From: Prostheceraeus crozeri
Lineage: Eukaryota > Platyhelminthes > Polycladida > Euryleptidae
NCBI GenBank assembly: GCA_907163375.1
Contig: CAJQUW010001820.1
Span: 52,450-116,449, forward strand
DNA: 64,000 nt
Reading direction: 5' to 3'
The number at the start of each line of letters is the position of its first letter. Position 1 is the first letter of the stretch. Shown here in pieces: positions 19,485-29,760 of this stretch. Both the position numbers and the translations under genes were made by a program. The notes under the pieces are model-generated. The model was not told the DNA's origin, searched no databases, and was given only the letters and a program-made list of their open reading frames with translations.

Positions 19485-20120
19485 TTGAGGCTGGGCCAGC
19501 ACAGATGGCAACAAGGCCAAGTAGAAGGAGAAGTCCCAATTTTATCATCTTGCCTGAAAGAAAATCAGATGCTGAAATTGTTTATCAGAATTTCTACGGT
19601 TTACCAATATCGCAAAATGTCAATTAAAATTCAATGTTATCATAGAAAACAACTATCCTATATCCAATAGCAATATGCCTAACGAGTTGATTTTCCCTGA
19701 TTGAAAAATATGATCGTACAAGCTGCCTACTCCAACTTATGCATCAATGGTTTTATCATCTGCATTCATACAATTTGTCATTTGCCTTCGATTTTAAACT
19801 TGATCACGTTTTGTAAAAAGACACAAAATTGAAATTTACACTGTTGGATAGACAGAGCACTGTAATAGTTGAACAGCCGGTTGAGGAGATATATGTCAAA
19901 TTCTTGAACGAAAAATAATTGGCGTAAGAACAACACATTTCCAATTCTGTGCATTTCTGCTTCTATAACGGTATATTCATCGGCACAATACAGCATAAAA
20001 TGAAGCGCATAAGTGTCTGTCACTAGCATTGTCTTCCTCACATGCGATGTTAGACAAATCACTGCTGCATTGCAGTCACAAATTGATAGTGCAAACCAAT
20101 CCGACTTTTCCTTTTGCTTA
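19485..20120. other. Intergenic, no gene recognised
   Basis: Short open frames here (for instance 19778-20062 minus) have no recognisable domains and look like chance. Confidence 0.5.
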
Positions 20121-20250
20121 AAGGCGCGTTCACACTAGCAAGATGACGATAACGATAAAATCGTGTCGATATTTCATGTTATCGTTTTGCTCAACTGTTT
20201 ACATTTTAACTATTATCTTTGAGAAAATCGGGCTAGTGTGAACAGCGCTA
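20121..20250. mobile_element. Small MITE-like element with GTTCACACTAGC ends
   Basis: AAGGCGCGTTCACACTAGC at the left and GGCTAGTGTGAACAGCGCTA at the right form imperfect TIRs of about 18 bp around 95 bp of AT-rich sequence. The flanks (TTGCTTA / TGCTACA) give no exact duplication. It abuts family C copy 1 on the right. Size and structure fit a MITE; the superfamily is not determined. Confidence 0.55.
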
Positions 20251-20255
20251 TGCTA

Positions 20256-21559
20256 CACTGTAAACCAAACTGTGCCCAATAAGTGACCGATTATGTGCCC
20301 GACGTTTTTTCGTCACATCGGTCACATTTGGTCACATACATGTATGTGACTTCCATGTGACCGATGATGAATCATCATAAATCATGCACATATGGCGAGT
20401 ACTTGATGAGAATAATTCAAATTGATTTTACGAATACTTTTCGGTATGTTTTGTTCAAGAATATCAATGGCAAGAAGATAATATTACATTGAACTTGGTT
20501 TGATTAAAAAATGTTTTAATGACGATAATGATTGTGCAGTTTAAAAATGTGACACATTCTTCTTCACATATCAGTCACATTTGGTCACATATATGACGGA
20601 TGATGAATCACCATAGATCATGCACATACGGCGAGTACTTGATGAGCATAATTCAAATTGACTTTCCGAATACTTTGCGATGTGTTTTGTTCAAGGACAT
20701 CACTGGCAAGAAGATGTTATCATATTGAAACTGTTTTAATCAGGATAATGATTGTGTGATTGAAAAATGTGACACATGTCTTCGTTTAATCTGCTTGATC
20801 TCGCCGGGAAGTTGTATCATCGTGTTGTAAGTGAAGTTGTATTACCTTGACTAGACAGCGTGAAACAAATGAGCTTCATGTCAATGGTCTGCTTGGTTAT
20901 TACATTGAGAATGGCAAACTGGAAGAAATTACATAATGACGTCCTATTCCCAAATAGAATCTTCAATCGCAATGTCCTGAGAAGTGAGTCTATGCAAAAT
21001 TGAATCAATGTATAGATGGTTCAATCAAACAATTTTATCGGTGAAAACAGAAAGAGATGCTGCCACAGCCATCGATTGTTTTATTGGCGTATAGATATGG
21101 TGTTTACTACATCAGCTTATCTATTTGTTTTTGAACATCAGGTGGCGGTTGCCGTTCTGAATTAAGCATTGCTGGTTAATTTAGAAGTAAATGGAAAGTG
21201 GAATATGCATCAAATGCTTTGAAAATAACTGTTGTTCTTTCCATAAAATCCTCAATTGAAAGTATGGTTATTTCTTCCCACTAGGAAATCAAATCATTTA
21301 AACCATAATTTATAGTTCAAATTTAGAGACATTAATTCTGCTCTGTAAAACCTAAATAAGTAGTGGGTTTTTTTTATCAGAATAATTTGAAGAAGCGCTA
21401 GTCATGCATTGCCGAGCACATATTAGTTACATTAAGTCAGATAGCAGCCGTGTTGAATATGACCGATTTGGGCACATTTGATCAGAAAAAAGTCAGTGGC
21501 AAACGTCACATGTGTTGGGCATATAATCGGTCACATATTGGGCAGTTTGGTTTACAGTG
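20256..21559 (+). mobile_element. TIR element family C, copy 1 (1.3 kb)
   Basis: Ends CACTGTAAACCAAACTGTGC and its near complement at 21530-21559 form TIRs of about 45 bp with TGTGACCGATTATGTGCCC inside. The interior has a tandem pair of about 235 bp (20363-20600 and 20600-20790, 'GGCGAGTACTTGATGAG' in each). A degraded coding-like stretch at about 20785-21000 reads 'NLLDLAGKLYHRVVSEVVL' on the plus strand, also present in copy 2 (57407-57631, minus). The transposase type is not identified. Copy 2 lies inverted at 52740-58105. Confidence 0.8.
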
Positions 21560-22845
21560 CAGTGGAGTATTAATACTTGGTCTTCATTTGGTAGCGGCCG
21601 CCTGGGTGAAATCTGACGGTCTGGTAGATAATTTGCTGCCAAACCTTAAAACGGCTGCCAAATAACCTTGAATTTTATTGCTTGCTATCTAATTTCTGCT
21701 TTCTTCATTTCATTATATTCATTATATTCATCATAAGCTTATTATTCATTCAACTACATAATCATCTGGTAGCCATCATGTTGAATTTTACTGGAACTTC
21801 TCATATTTAGTTTATATTGACTTTATACTACTTCTAAGTTAACAGTAGCTGATGTACTACATATATTTTAATATATTTATGCGGCAGTCTTGTATTACAT
21901 TATTTTCAAATAAACATGAAGAATGAGAATCATTTCCTAGGTCGAGTGGCATAGAATTTATCCTTTCCTTCTACACCCAACTCAGCAAATAGTCAATTCC
22001 ATATAGTGCAATGACTTAAAGTCATCTGGATAGAACCACAAGTTTACTGCAACCACCTATAATTACATGACATAATTGTATTTGTTACTTTATGAAATAT
22101 CATTTTGGATTGATTGCCGTCATAATTAGAAGTTTGCGCAATGCACTTTGTTCATAGTTGTAAACTTATTGATTATTTATAAGAATCTTGTAGACTTCCG
22201 TGCAATGTAATCGAATTCATCATTGCAAGTTTCACTCTTAAATGTCAATAGTTTACTACTTATAACGCAGCAATGCGTCCTATGCAACGGAAGAGCGATG
22301 TATATTGACAAAATGCTCAAATCACCATATATTAGATTGCAAATTCGCGTTGAAGTTGTAATTCAGTTTTCATGGAAATTATACCATGAGGAACCTGATG
22401 TTTGGCATACCTAAACTGGCATATATGTGACTTTCCTAAATAGTGTTAGCTTTGACCAGTAGTCCTCATGAAAACAATTGAACGTAGCTTTTAACAGGTT
22501 CAGGATAGATGCGATTTTTGATGAAAATTGGCTGACAGTATAAAATTCCCGACATCTTTTTCATAATGCAACGATTTTATGATTCTTTGAATGGACAAAA
22601 ATTAAACAGTCTGCTTCAAATTATTGCAAACACCTAATAATGGTTATAATGGTAGCTCTTATTTCTTAAAGATATTTAACTAACATTACCTATTGCTTAA
22701 TTGTTTACACATAGAATTTAAATAACCTTTTCTTCGTTGCAGATTGTAACCACGTGACTTATTGAACACTTGTTGATTAGATCTCCACCGTCTAAACATT
22801 ATTGCAAACACCTCTGAAAACTTAGTTATCAATATTTCAATATCA
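21560..22845. other. Intergenic AT-rich DNA between family C copy 1 and Polinton B
   Basis: About 1.3 kb with no gene recognised on either strand; open frames are under 65 codons. The segment 21590-21665 contains 'TTTGGTAGCG', also seen in inverse form around 40560-40650, which may be an old dispersed repeat. Confidence 0.45.
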
Positions 22846-22851
22846 GTTGAT
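22846..22851. repeat. Target-site duplication, left of Polinton B (GTTGAT)
   Basis: GTTGAT precedes the left TIR tip (AGTAGTATATAG...) and recurs exactly at 39704-39709 after the right tip. Confidence 0.93.
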
Positions 22852-23345
22852 AGTAGTATATAGTGTGACATCCGGCGCGACGCTTCGCTTCGCTTTGCTT
22901 CGCTTCGCTTGCGCCGGATGTCACACTTTTGCGGGTTTTTTTCAAAAAATCAAAATTTCAAAAATTTCAAAAATTTAGGTAGACTTCAAATTTCACGTGG
23001 CCGAAGGCCGAAGGGCGAAAATTTAGGTAGTGACAAATTTTCAAAAAAAACAAAATATCACGTAATCGAAAATTTAAGTTGTCTCAAAATATCACGTAAT
23101 CGAAAATTTAGACGGTCTCAAAATATCACGTGGACGAAAATTTAGGCGGTCTTAAAATATCACGTAATCTAAAAAATATCACGTGGTCGAAAAATATCAC
23201 GTAGCCGAAGGCCGAAAATGTAGGCAGATGAAAATTTAGGTAGACCAAAAAATATCACGTAGTCCTAATATACCAGAAGATTGTATTCAAAATATTTCTT
23301 TAAAAAATGGAAACCTCAACGGGGGAAGCCTCAGAAATGGAGGGA
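22852..23345 (+). repeat. Left TIR of Polinton B
   Basis: Inverted copy of 39205-39703. Internally it is built of about ten short units of the form 'AAAATATCACGTAATCGAAAATTTAGG', with CACGTG/TCACGT cores. It ends inside the first codons of the membrane-protein gene (ATGGAAACCTCAACGGGGG), of which only the right tip has the rest. The 78-codon frames seen in both TIRs are repeat artefacts. Confidence 0.92.
22863..22926. repeat. Terminal hairpin, left tip of Polinton B
   Basis: GTGTGACATCCGGCGC pairs with GCGCCGGATGTCACAC (16-bp perfect stem) around a loop of repeated CGCTT units. The right tip has the same stem at 39644-39692 with fewer loop units, so the loop length varies between the two ends of one element. 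Confidence 0.85.
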
Positions 23346-23463
23346 ATCTGTGTGATCTGATGTCCCTTCATTGTCTTTGTTGATCCGTGAAAAAATTATT
23401 TTTTATTTTCATGAGAAAACAATTTTTATTTCCATGACATATATATCTTTTATTGTTAAAAAA

Positions 23464-24343
23464 ATGATGTTACCAAACGTTGGTGGAGGTGCATATATCC
23501 CGAATAATCGTGAATCAGAAATAGAAATAGAAAATTATATCATGAAAACTGGAGACGTTTTATCTGGTCCATTGCATCTTTCTATTCTTCCGCAACAAAA
23601 TACAGAGTTAACAAATAAACAATATGTTGATACACAAATCAATGACTTAAAAGAAAAATATATAAACGATGTTTTGGTTCCACTGATGAATGAATTAAAG
23701 TTGCTAAAACTTAATGACAAATCATTAAACGAAAAATTATTAAAACTTGATAAAAAGGATAGAGAGCTAAAAGTGGATATAGCAAAACTTTTTAAAAAGA
23801 TTTCAGAACAATCAAAAATTTTAATATTACTTTCTTTCAATTTAAAATCTGCAGTCATTAAAAATAAACATCAGATAAAATTATTGAAAGAACAATTAGA
23901 AGATGAAATAGAAAAACTTCCTATAGAATTAAAAAAAATATAAAGCAGTTACCAGCTACATTCGAAAAAAGTGTTGATGAATTAAGTTCTAAATTTTCTC
24001 AACAAATGAAAAAGATGAATAGAATAATAAATGAAGTAAACTCACTTAATCAAGAAGTTGATGAAATGAAAACTCTTAAAATCAATTTAGAAAATGAATT
24101 AAAGAAAAATTTACAAGAAAACTCTAAAGAAAATAAAGAACAGTTAGATTCTGTTAAAAGACAACTAGATGTTCTTAAAATTAAGTTAAATGCTTTTAAA
24201 ACGGCGTTGAAGATGAATCAGGAGAAAGTTAATAAAAAGAAATTAAAGTACATCACACGCTACTTGACGCAATAGATAAAGTGCAAAAGAAAATTAATAA
24301 AGTTATCACGAAGTTGTTGGACATTCACGCACGTAAATCTTGA
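23464..24343 (+). pseudogene. Fibre-like coiled-coil protein with phage-tail-fibre motif, Polinton B, broken
   Basis: The frame starts MMLPNVGGGAYIPNNRESEI and continues 'YIMKTGDVLSGPLHLSILPQ', 'NTELTNKQYVDTQINDLKE', then long heptad helix ('LLKLNDKSLNEKLLKLDKKD'). The motif matches tailed-phage fibre proteins more closely than the copy in A (here with the usual NKxYVD). The later part ('ELSSKFSQQMKKMNRIINEV', 'FKTALKMNQEKVNKK') is coiled coil too. The gene is next to the left TIR and precedes the small Ala-rich and capsid genes on the same strand, as a virion gene would. It is broken. Confidence 0.7.
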
Positions 24344-24345
24344 TC

Positions 24346-24358
24346 GGACCAAAGGTCC
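24346..24358. promoter_or_regulatory. Intergenic hairpin GGACC-AAA-GGTCC (Polinton B)
   Basis: Perfect stem just after the fibre-like gene; a related unit follows within 24370-24435 ('GATCGGACCAAAGCTCCTCGAGGC'). Same module as 4108-4120 in A and, in complement form, 26466-26478 and 27165-27177 in B. Confidence 0.6.
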
Positions 24359-24497
24359 TCAGGTTACTAACGTATCGGAGCGAAGCTCCTCGAGGCTTAA
24401 GCCGATCGGACCAAAGCTCCTCGAGGCTTTAGCCAATCATAAACGTAAATCTTAACACGTAGATATTTTTCCCAAAAGTCAAATTTAATCTTAAAAA

Positions 24498-25052
24498 ATG
24501 CCTATAATTTATAAACATAATCTTAAACATTTTGCTTCAAATCAAAAAATTGCTCATGAACCATCTATGAAATCTGTTTGCCATTATGACAGTGTAGAAA
24601 CAGTCGGAACACAAAAGTTCCTAGGTACCGCAGGTGCCGTCCAAAAAGAAGGGGCTGGCATCTTTTCTGGTTGGAAGTATCGTTAACTTAATTAAAAATA
24701 ATAAAGATTTGATTACATCTGCTGCAAAAGGAGCAGCTGCTATAGGTAGTACAGCTAGTGCAATATCAAATGCTGTTAAGTCTCAAAACGAATTAAAACA
24801 ACTAGAAGCTATTCGTAAACTTAGGAATGATTCTGAAGAGCAAAAAAAATTAAAAAAACTTTCAGTTGAAACAAAAAACAAAATTGCTAACATAGCTGTG
24901 GGGGGTGAAACCTTGAGGAGCGGAGCTCCTTCTGATAGTAAACAGGCGTAGCCCTAGAACGTTCAATTGGAGAAATAAGAGGCAATGGCGTGAGCAGCAA
25001 CCTTCGGTCTAACCAGCAAAGCTGTAGCGGAGCTGGTCTAGCAAAATTCTAA
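24498..25052 (+). pseudogene. Small Ala-rich protein upstream of the capsid gene, Polinton B, broken
   Basis: Segments MPIIYKHNLKHFASNQK, 'SIVNLIKNNKDLITSAAKGA', 'AAIGSTASAISNAVKSQNEL' and 'QLEAIRKLRND' match the whole 154-residue copy in A (4184-4648). This copy is longer because it holds extra GC-richer segments, some of which resemble the intergenic 'GGAGCGAAGCTCC' modules. It lies between the fibre-like and capsid genes. It is broken. Confidence 0.7.
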
Positions 25053-25121
25053 AATTATATTTTAGTAAAATTTTTTCTATGTGTGAGAAAAAACAAAAAA
25101 GTCAAATTATTTTTTATAAAA

Positions 25122-26457
25122 ATGTCTTCGCTTATCGAAAATAAATTTAGATTAGACGATCCTCCGTTCGTCAGTTACAATCAAAAAAAGAATGACTATA
25201 TAAGAATTGCTATGAATCCCGGATCTTCTAGTAGAGTAAATACTGGAGGTGATTAAATTTTTGAAGTTGATAATCAGCAGAGTTATTTATATTTACCTGA
25301 TTCATTTTTACACTGTGAATATTCTTTATATAGTGATGTTAATTTTACAACACCATTACCAGAAACCGATAATATTGCACTAGAGAATAATTTTTTTCCC
25401 AAGATTATTTACACAAATGCGTTTAGATGTTGCAACTCAAAATATAAAAACAATAAGTGATTCTCCAGGTGTAATTGATACAATGCTTAGATTTGTAACA
25501 ATTGGTGAAAATAATAAAAAGTATGAAATCGAAGGTTGGTTTCCTGATACTAATGATGGTATAGTTGTTGATGATTTAACTCACGCTGGAACAGATGCCG
25601 CGGGAATTGCGAAAGATGTAGAAAATATTGCAAAACATTTAAATAAAACAAACAATACTGCATATAAAGAAAGACGTGAATTTAACAACAAAAGTAAGCA
25701 GACAGTTAATTGGTCATTGTCTCCATTATTCGGATATTTAGATTATGACAAAATATCATATCAATTAAAATTTAAATTAATAATTCATCGTACAGCAAAT
25801 AATGAATTAATCTTTTTTGGTAAGACTGGAAAAAAAGCATATTTAAAAATTGATAGACTTGAATGGTGGATTAAGTATATTACTCCTAGTTTAGAGGTTG
25901 AGACAACTATTGCAAAAAGATTAAATACTAACAAACCAATTCCAGTAAATTTTCTAAAGCGTACTGCTAGTTCAGTAACTTTTACTAAACAAAGATTTAA
26001 CTGGCATTCTACTAGTACTGCGAATACTCCAAGATATTTATTACTAACTTTTCAAAGAAATAATTCTCCAAGTTTTGATAAGAACAACAATCTTTTTCAT
26101 ATTAATACAATTCGAAGTTTACAAGTTTCATTAAATCAAACCCGACATCCAATTGATCCATTAAGATTCGATGATACCAATAATCAATTTATGGAAGGAT
26201 ATGATGCTTATAGAAATCTTTGTATAGAATTTGGAGTTGAACCACAATTAACTCCTGGAGATTGGAGACATTTATATCCAATTTTCTGTTTCGATTTAAG
26301 TGCACAATCAGAAGATATTATTAAAAATGGTTGTGATGTAACAATTAATATTGAAAAAAAAGATTCCGCAACTTCATTGATGGCTTATGGTTTATCGCTA
26401 GAAGATGTAAAATATTCTATTGAAATTCTTAATGGAAAGATGGCTAGGATCAGTTAG
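25122..26457 (+). pseudogene. MCP: Major capsid protein (double jelly-roll), Polinton B, broken
   Basis: The gene starts MSSLIENKFRLDDPPFVSYN after an A/T leader. It includes 'FEVDNQQSYLYLPDSFLH', 'WSLSPLFGYLDYDKISYQLK', 'RHPIDPLRFDDTNNQFMEGY', 'DAYRNLCIEFGVEPQ' and 'YPIFCFDLSAQSEDII', and ends 'LNGKMARIS'. Most of the protein (a 346-codon stretch) is open; two breaks near the N terminus are apparent. Length of about 440 residues fits a Polinton capsid protein. The intergenic hairpin AGGACC-TTT-GGTCC follows directly after the stop. Confidence 0.9.
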
Positions 26458-26499
26458 TTACCCTAGGACCTTTGGTCCGATAGACTAAAGCCCAAGACT

Positions 26500-26665
26500 T
26501 CGTCGATTAATTAATTTTTTTGATAACTTAAAATTTTGACAACTAGAATAGATTAAAAATTCTTAACTTAAAATTTTTCATAACTAGAATAGATTAAAAA
26601 AATTCTTAGATTAAAATTTATTCATAACTAGAATAGATTAAAATTTTTGATAACTTAAAATTTTT
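26500..26665 (+). repeat. AT-rich tandem repeat, about 46-bp unit, four copies
   Basis: 'AACTAGAATAGATTAAAA' recurs about every 46-50 bases with 'ACTTAAAATTTTT' between. The block separates the capsid gene from the hydrophobic-protein gene and could carry the promoter of the latter. Confidence 0.7.
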
Positions 26666-26689
26666 TTATTAAAAATATCGGAAACGAAA

Positions 26690-27156
26690 AGTAATAATAA
26701 TAAAACTGTTGAATTAAAATTACGTAATATTGTTGACAAAAATGCCCCTAAAACTATTGCGATTAATAAAAAAAGTATTACATAAGTAAACCAATGATAG
26801 ACAATATTCAATTACAAGAAGAAAAGAATGGCGGGATTCTCCCATTAATTCCACTAATAATAGGAGGCATAGCAGCAGCAGGAAGTGTTGCAGGTGGGAC
26901 AGCTGGTATTGTCCAAGCAGTAAATAAAAATAAATCAGAGAAGGCAGCATTAGAAGAACAAAAACGTCATAATAGAGAGTTAGAGAAAGTTGCTAGGGGT
27001 GACGGAATAGTAGATAATTTTATTAGTAAATTAAAGTTAGTTGATGAAGGAAAACGAGTTCTTAAAAATATTCTCCACAATGTTGATGATTTAATTGAAA
27101 TTAAGGAAACTAAAGATGGTTCTGGAATATATCTAAGTCCTAGTATGATTCGGTAA
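26690..27156 (+). pseudogene. Small protein with Gly/Ala-rich membrane segment, Polinton B, broken
   Basis: The homologue of 3563-4036 in A: 'LIPLIIGGIAAAGSVAGGTA', 'QAVNKNKSEKAALEEQKRHN', 'DDLIEIKETKDGSGIYL'. The open part is 120 codons; the N-terminal part is decayed. It is placed directly upstream of the PLA2-like gene, as in A. Confidence 0.72.
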
Positions 27157-27229
27157 TAACCTCAGGACCTTTGGTCCGATCCGGTAAAACTTTTATTTTA
27201 TCTTCTAAAATGAATTCTAAAAATTCCGA

Positions 27230-27690
27230 AAATTTAATTAAATTAAAAATTGCTAATTTAGATTGATTAAATTATCTATTAAACAAAAATAAAATCCCAA
27301 ATTGTCAGCATATTGGAGGTGACATACAAAAAGCATTAGAAAACTTTCCTGGATTTATTTGGAGTAAATATTCAAAAGAAAAACATCTTCCTGGTCATTC
27401 ATATACCGGTCCAGGAACTCGATTAGATATAAGACTAGATGAGAACAATAAGCCGAAACCAGGTGAAGAGTAGATGCCGCAGCTTACAGGCATGATTTAG
27501 CTTATCGAAATCATGACCTAAGTTCTCGACATGCAGCTGATAAGAAGATGATTCAAGAATTAGATAGTATTCAAAATCCTACATTTAGAGAAAAAATTGA
27601 AAGAATGTTTGTTAAGAAAGCTTTACAAGCTAAAATATTATTCGGTCAGGTTATAAATGAAACGACAGCAAAGCTGTCTGAGAGCAACGC
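27230..27690 (+). pseudogene. PLA2-like virion protein, Polinton B, broken
   Basis: 'GDIQKALENFPGFIWSKYSK' is followed by 'HSYTGPGTRLDIRLDENNK' (Ca-binding YxGPG-type loop) and by the HD-Y helix region ('YRHDLAYRNHDLSSRHAAD' readable on the plus strand), then 'QELDSIQNPTFREKIERMFV'. The layout matches the phospholipase A2 domain of parvovirus VP1. It runs into the integrase gene on the same strand. It is broken. Confidence 0.72.
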
Positions 27691-28536
27691 TCGAACTTAT
27701 GCCTCCGAAATGTCGAATGACCCAAGCCGCTACGCGTCCGAAATTCATAGGGAATACAGAAAGCCTAAATATTTTTTGAAAGTAAAAGTATTTAATAAAG
27801 ATGATATTTGAGTGCTGATCTTATTCATATGCCGAATGAAAGGGACTACAAATTCGCATTGACCGTTATAGATTTATATACACGACACGCTTGGGTAAAG
27901 CCTTTACAAAATAAAAGTGGTCTGTCAGTTAAATATGCGTTTGAAGAAATCTTTAAAGAAAGTAATAGAAAGTCAAGGAAATTGTTTGTTGATAAAGGAT
28001 CGGAATTTTATAACCGAAACGTTCAGCCACTATTTGAAACTGTTTATTCAACTGAAAATGCTTGGAAGGCCGTAGTGATAGAAAGATTCAATCGGACGTT
28101 AAAAAATATATTATTCAAGAAATTTACTCAGCAAGGAAATTAGAAATGATTGAAGATATTACCAGGAGTTGTAGAAGAGTACAATAATAAAGTTCATTCT
28201 GGTATTGGAGAAACCCCAAAGAATGCTTCTGACGACCCTGATTTAATCCGAAAGAAAATTTTCAAGAATAACTATTCGAACGAAAATAATAATTTGAATG
28301 AGAGTAATCCGAATTTGCAGAAACTTAAGCCGAAATTTAAAATTGGTGATAGAGTTAGAGTATTTAAGCATAAGAATAACTTTGAAAAAGGCTTTGTTGG
28401 TTACTGGACTAAAGAAATATTTGAAGTTTGTAAAATAAACCAAACTTATCCGATCACTTACGAAATCAAAGATTTAGATAATGAAGATATCAGAGGCCGT
28501 TTTTATCAAAATGAATTACAACGAACCGATTTTTAA
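27690..28536 (+). pseudogene. INT: Polinton integrase (DDE, RVE family), Polinton B, broken
   Basis: 'MSNDPSRYASEIHREYRKPK' leads to 'SADLIHMPNERDYKFALTVI' and 'DLYTRHAWVKPLQNKSGLS' (first Asp region), 'KLFVDKGSEFYNRNVQPLFE' (second Asp), 'TENAWKAVVIERFNRTLKN' (Glu region), then 'VHSGIGETPKNASDDPDLIR' and a C-terminal domain 'FKIGDRVRVFKHKNNFEKGF'. It has the full domain set of a Polinton integrase. It converges with the protease gene. It is broken, with two or three breaks. Confidence 0.88.
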
Positions 28537-28607
28537 TTATTATCATTATTATTATTGGAACTAACGTTTCGGGAATGAAATTCCCTTGTTAATCGTAGCC
28601 ATAGAAC

Positions 28608-29099
28608 CTACGATTCGTTCAATTCTAACATAATATTAAGAAATGGCACTCCTTTTTGTAATTTAAATAAAACATAAAGACATAATTGACCACAATAAGT
28701 AGTTCCCGGTTTTTGAATTTGAAATGTATTATAAATTCCATTGCCAAGTAATATTTTGACTTCGTTTGTAGGTGGAAGTCCATAAGAGTCGAACCAATAG
28801 TTCTCAGCATCGGGGCGGTCGAAATAGTAATTATCTCGATTTTTATTAAAGATACCTGCAGACCAATGTATTCCTTTTTCATCTGACGTATGAAGATTTG
28901 TTATGAAATTCATAGTTATTGATGGAACTTTGTTCCGGGAACTGAAGGTTCCAATTGGCTTATTTTTTAGGAATTGTAATTCGTCTCTCATTAGAACATG
29001 AAAATTCTTTATTCCCAATTGATTTGCGATTTTCTTTAAATCGAAATTCGCTGTTGTTGGTGTTCCATATAATTTCAAAAACTCATTTATGTTGCTCAT
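28608..29099 (-). CDS. PRO: Polinton cysteine protease (adenain-like), Polinton B
   Basis: This 163-residue open frame begins MSNINEFLKLYGTPTTANFD. Catalytic regions: His in 'GIHWSAGIF', Asp in 'YWFDSYGLPPTNEV', and Cys in 'GTTYCGQLCLYVLFK'. It matches the copy in A, with a longer loop ahead of the His. It starts right after an A/T leader (TTTTTTTATTATAAAATG) and converges with the integrase. It looks whole. Confidence 0.9.
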   Translation of the reverse strand: MSNINEFLKLYGTPTTANFDLKKIANQLGIKNFHVLMRDELQFLKNKPIGTFSSRNKVPSITMNFITNLHTSDEKGIHWSAGIFNKNRDNYYFDRPDAENYWFDSYGLPPTNEVKILLGNGIYNTFQIQKPGTTYCGQLCLYVLFKLQKGVPFLNIMLELNES

Positions 29100-29104
29100 T
29101 TTAT

Positions 29105-29760
29105 AATAAAAAAATTTCTTAAGGGACCCCTAGAAGTCAGAAGGGAAGGGGTATTGATTTAAAACTGTTCTCTAATGATGACTTTCCTTACTACTTATTC
29201 GATTTTGAAATGATTTTATTTAATCTAAATTAAAACGTTAAATTGTTACATTTTATTTTTATGAACTCTCATTAAGAGGATATTGTTTGTTTTATCTGTA
29301 TTAAGACAATAGCAACATCTGTTACCACATTTCTCAAACCGCATGATTGTTTTAGGGATCATACGGGTTGTGCATTCATAACATGGCGTTAATAGCATAA
29401 AAGCAATCTATTAATTCATTCTCTGCTTTGAGGGAATATTCTGTTGTTATAGCAATCATTCAATACAATATCGCAGTATCGATAGTCGAGACCGACTGTC
29501 GAACCAAAGCCGCAACTTTTGTGGTTTTGGTTTCCGATCTGGCTCGCGTTATGGCCGATGAAATGATTTACAATGTGGTGCAATTTCCTCATTGTCATTC
29601 AAGTACATTTAATCATGCCCGTATGTTGTCAAGCAAACTTCATTCACCTACAATGCCACTTTGCTTAGATCACCATTCATAAATTTCACTTGCTATTTAA
29701 ACACACACAATTCATAAAACGTGACACATTACAATCTTAGTTTAAATCTTATCATCACAA
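29105..29760. other. Gap of Polinton B between protease and repeat gene
   Basis: About 650 bases. The left part is AT-rich like the rest of the element; 29420-29690 is richer in GC and has two opposed open frames of 60-84 codons without recognisable domains. It could be captured foreign sequence; nothing firmer can be said. Confidence 0.35.

Noticed and set aside
20817-21008. 63-codon minus-strand frame in family C copy 1
   Set aside because: The conserved reading between the two copies is on the other strand; this is its shadow.
22909-23145. 78-codon frame repeated identically at 39425-39661
   Set aside because: Both lie in the Polinton B TIR and consist of short repeats; no coding signal.
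27690-28536. LTR retroelement integrase
   Set aside because: No reverse transcriptase, gag or LTRs; it belongs to the Polinton gene set.
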